DNA from: Helcococcus ovis
Lineage (GTDB): Bacteria > Bacillota > Clostridia > Tissierellales > Peptoniphilaceae
Length of the DNA: 64,000 nucleotides
Reading direction: 5' to 3'
Assembly: GCF_004524775.2 (NCBI RefSeq)
Contig: NZ_CP119081.1
Coordinates: 1,364,001 to 1,428,000 of the forward strand
The position numbers and the translations under genes are program-made. The notes beneath the pieces were generated by a model that ran no database searches, had not been told where the DNA came from, and saw nothing but the letters and a program-made list of their open reading frames with translations. Below, one piece after another: positions 62,104 through 64,000 of this stretch (its first letter is position 1; each line of letters opens with the position of its first letter).

Positions 62104-62367
62104 AAAAAAATCCCTATATGCCTAAGCATATAAGGACGTCCATTAACGTGTTACCACCTTATTTCAAAATAACTTCACAGCTATTTCCTTAACAAGTAGC
62201 GTATTCACTACTTTCTTTTGATAACGGAAAGAACTCCGGATATATCTAAAGTTTCCATTCGATATATCAAACTCCAAGACCATGTTCGTAAATATGCTTT
62301 TTAGCTCTCTCAGCAAACGAGCTTTCTCTGTAAAAAATTAATATTTACTACTCTTCTTTTCTTCGTC
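62104..62367 (-). promoter_or_regulatory. Methionine T-box riboswitch
   Basis: Stem I begins AAGAAGAGTAGTAAATAT and returns as ATATTTAC, with the specifier loop GAACATGG, whose ATG (62283-62281) is the Met codon. The AGAGAAAGC...CTGAGAGAGC part is the distal tRNA-elbow-binding loop. The T-box AAGGTGGTAACACG (62160-62147) pairs with the tRNA CCA end. A terminator with TATATGC/GCATATA and seven T follows (62104-62135). Uncharged tRNA-Met would turn on metNIQ. Confidence 0.93.
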
Positions 62368-62383
62368 AGTATTTATAAATAAT

Positions 62384-62412
62384 ATACTATTATAATTATT
62401 TTTATTTGTCAA
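62384..62412 (-). promoter_or_regulatory. metNIQ promoter
   Basis: TTGACA, 17-bp spacer, TAGTAT. The -35 overlaps the last codons of udk. Confidence 0.75.
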
Positions 62413-63040
62413 TCTTTTTATTATGACTTTTTACAATTCTAGAAATTGTATTCATTAACATTTCTATGCCGATAATGTTTTGTCCTCCTCGAGGAATTAT
62501 TATATCAGCATATTTTTTAGATGGCTCAATAAAAGTATCATGCATTATCTTTACAGTATCACGATATTGATTTATCACTGATTCGAGGCTTCGACCTCTT
62601 TTCATTACATCTCTTTGAATCCTGCGTAATATTCTTTCATCAGCATCAGTCTCAACAAATACTTTAATATCCATCATATCTCTAAGTTCTTTATTTTCAA
62701 GTATCAAAATACCTTCTACTACAATAACAGGCTTTGGTTTTACCAAAACAACTTCATCAGATCTATTATGAATTGTATAATCATATACCGGCCTGTAAAT
62801 TTCTTCACCATTTTTTAATTTTTTTATATCCTCTATTAATCTGTCCGTATCAAAAGCACTTGGATGATCATAATTAAGCTCAGCTCTTTGAGAGTAGCTT
62901 AGTTCATTATGAGCCTTGTAATAAAAATCATGACCTAATACAACTAAATCATTATCATATTGTTTTTTCAATTTATCAACTATTGTTGTTTTTCCAGATG
63001 CTGAGCCACCACAAACACCTATAATTGTAACATTATTCAT
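62402..63040 (-). CDS. udk: Uridine kinase
   Basis: 212 residues. P-loop GGSASGKTT, LGHDFYYKAHNELSYSQRAE, NYDHPSAFDTDRLIEDIKKL and RPVYDYTIHNR match Udk, which phosphorylates uridine and cytidine with ATP or GTP. The C-terminal PSKKYADIIIPRGGQNIIGI is typical. Follows the pseudouridine synthase gene by 7 bp. Confidence 0.96.
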   Translation of the reverse strand: MNNVTIIGVCGGSASGKTTIVDKLKKQYDNDLVVLGHDFYYKAHNELSYSQRAELNYDHPSAFDTDRLIEDIKKLKNGEEIYRPVYDYTIHNRSDEVVLVKPKPVIVVEGILILENKELRDMMDIKVFVETDADERILRRIQRDVMKRGRSLESVINQYRDTVKIMHDTFIEPSKKYADIIIPRGGQNIIGIEMLMNTISRIVKSHNKKIDK

Positions 63041-63047
63041 AAACCCT

Positions 63048-63749
63048 CTAATTTTTTTTTAATATTTCAATTTCTTTTTCCGTTAATTCTCTATATTGTC
63101 CTGAATCTAAAGTTTCATCCAGATTTACATTTCCCATTGAAATTCTCTTTAGATATAAAACTTCCTTACCACAAGATTTCAGCATTCTTTTTACTTGATG
63201 ATATTTCCCCTCTTTAATGTAAACGTAACATTCATAATTAGAAATAATTTCTAATTTTGCAGGCATTGTAAGATACTGTTCTTTTTCTAAATAAATACCA
63301 TCTTTAAATTTATCAATATCTTCTTCACTTAGTATATTATCAACTTTAGCATAATATTTTTTATCAACCTTTTTTTTAGGTGATAAAAGTTCATGTGCCA
63401 ATTTACCGTCATTTGTTAAAATTAATAAACCTTCTGTATCTTTATCTAATCTACCCACAGGAAATATATCCTTATTTTGAAATTTCTCATCTAGAAGATC
63501 TAAAACAGTATCGTTATAATCTTTAGTTGCAGAAATATATCCTTGTGGTTTATTCATCATTAAATAAATGTATTTTTTATATATAATTTCATGATTTTTA
63601 AATTTAATCTTATCTTTATTTTCATCAACTTGTTGAGTAGATTTCAAAACTACTTTATCATTTAACAAAATCAAACCATTTTTAATATATTGCTTAACTT
63701 CTTTTCTCGTACCTATTCCACTATTAGATAAATATTTGTCTATTCTCAT
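63048..63749 (-). CDS. RsuA-family rRNA pseudouridine synthase
   Basis: 233 residues. An N-terminal S4 domain (RIDKYLSNSGIGTRKEVKQY) is followed by the catalytic motif PVGRLDKDTEGLLILTNDGK with the nucleophile Asp, and EGKYHQVKRMLKSCGKEVLY near the end. Length and order fit RsuA (16S rRNA U516) or a close relative (RluB/RluE); which one cannot be settled here. Confidence 0.93.
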   Translation of the reverse strand: MRIDKYLSNSGIGTRKEVKQYIKNGLILLNDKVVLKSTQQVDENKDKIKFKNHEIIYKKYIYLMMNKPQGYISATKDYNDTVLDLLDEKFQNKDIFPVGRLDKDTEGLLILTNDGKLAHELLSPKKKVDKKYYAKVDNILSEEDIDKFKDGIYLEKEQYLTMPAKLEIISNYECYVYIKEGKYHQVKRMLKSCGKEVLYLKRISMGNVNLDETLDSGQYRELTEKEIEILKKN

Positions 63750-63760
63750 ATTTTATCCCA

Positions 63761-64000
63761 TTAAATTTTTTTCATTGCTTTTGAAATTTTTTTATAAACT
63801 AAAAAAGTAACTATTGCATTTAAGGTTCCTTTTACTATATTAAATGGTAATACAGATAAAACCATTAAATCATAATAATTTTTCACAATATTATATGATT
63901 TTGGTACAAATTTTACAAAACCGTCTACCCGTATATGAAAAATTTTTGCATAAATTGGAAATATTACAAAATAATTTGAAAACGTAGCTATAAAGCTCAT
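63761..64000 (-). CDS. ECF transporter substrate-binding subunit, partial (RibU-like)
   Basis: Only the last 79 residues lie in the window; the start is beyond 64000. NYFVIFPIYAKIF and the final membrane helix VLPFNIVKGTLNAIVTFLVY with a basic KKISKAMKKI tail resemble the riboflavin S component RibU. It would use the EcfA1-EcfA2-EcfT module at 39008-41461. Substrate is a guess from the C-terminal motif. Confidence 0.7.
   Translation of the reverse strand: MSFIATFSNYFVIFPIYAKIFHIRVDGFVKFVPKSYNIVKNYYDLMVLSVLPFNIVKGTLNAIVTFLVYKKISKAMKKI

Overview
The window comes from a very AT-rich, low-GC Gram-positive genome. It carries the Firmicutes S10-spc-alpha ribosomal protein order, a T-box leader, ECF vitamin transport genes, choline-binding-type wall repeats and strong AGGAGG ribosome binding sites. 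The overall picture best fits an anaerobic coccus of the Tissierellia (Parvimonas / Peptoniphilaceae type). The genus is inferred from gene style and base composition, not from a database search.

Layout. (1) 1-2018 is chromosome: a secreted repeat protein cut by the window edge, a collapsed heavy-metal P-type ATPase behind a NiCo-like riboswitch, and a His-rich, histidine-triad lipoprotein under a Fur-type box. (2) 2019-37271 is a complete-looking 35 kb siphovirus prophage inserted in the 3' end of rpsI. It is bounded by a 76-bp direct repeat (one mismatch) that contains the last rpsI codons and the rpsI terminator. (3) 37256-57408 is chromosome on the minus strand: rpsI, rplM, truA, ecfT, ecfA2, ecfA1, an L,D-transpeptidase, then the whole alpha, spc and S10 ribosomal clusters with rpoA, infA, adk and secY. 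(4) 57437-64000 holds the S10 leader, a dicarboxylate/amino-acid symporter, tRNA-His and tRNA-Leu, a methionine ABC importer (metNIQ) behind a Met T-box, udk, an rRNA pseudouridine synthase and a partial ECF substrate-binding subunit.

Prophage logic. The integrase sits next to attR. A divergent switch near 32.65-32.75 kb carries a CI/LexA-like S24 repressor (rightward) and a strong leftward promoter with a GGTTWAA-type operator. Leftward genes run from small regulators through a recombination/replication block (SMC-like ATPase, Sak4-like ATPase, DUF669, helicase, primase-helicase, RusA) with two candidate origin regions. A DUF1492 late regulator follows, then terminase, portal, MuF, scaffold, capsid, connectors, tail tube, frameshifted tail chaperones, tape measure, Dit, receptor-binding tail protein, holin and endolysin. 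Cargo genes are a hicAB module with its own promoter and terminator, a membrane-anchored HIRAN protein, a KilA-N fragment, and a DUF6978 / DUF1828-DUF1829 convergent pair next to the integrase.

Most unusual points. The major capsid and the tail tube proteins end in the same 12-residue Lys/Glu tail, encoded by a 40-bp identical stretch. An unassigned three-way-junction RNA followed by a terminator lies between the MuF and scaffold genes. MuF carries a C-terminal toxin-like extension. The hicAB promoter contains a site resembling the phage repressor operator. A textbook C CCA AAC slippery site joins the two tail chaperones.
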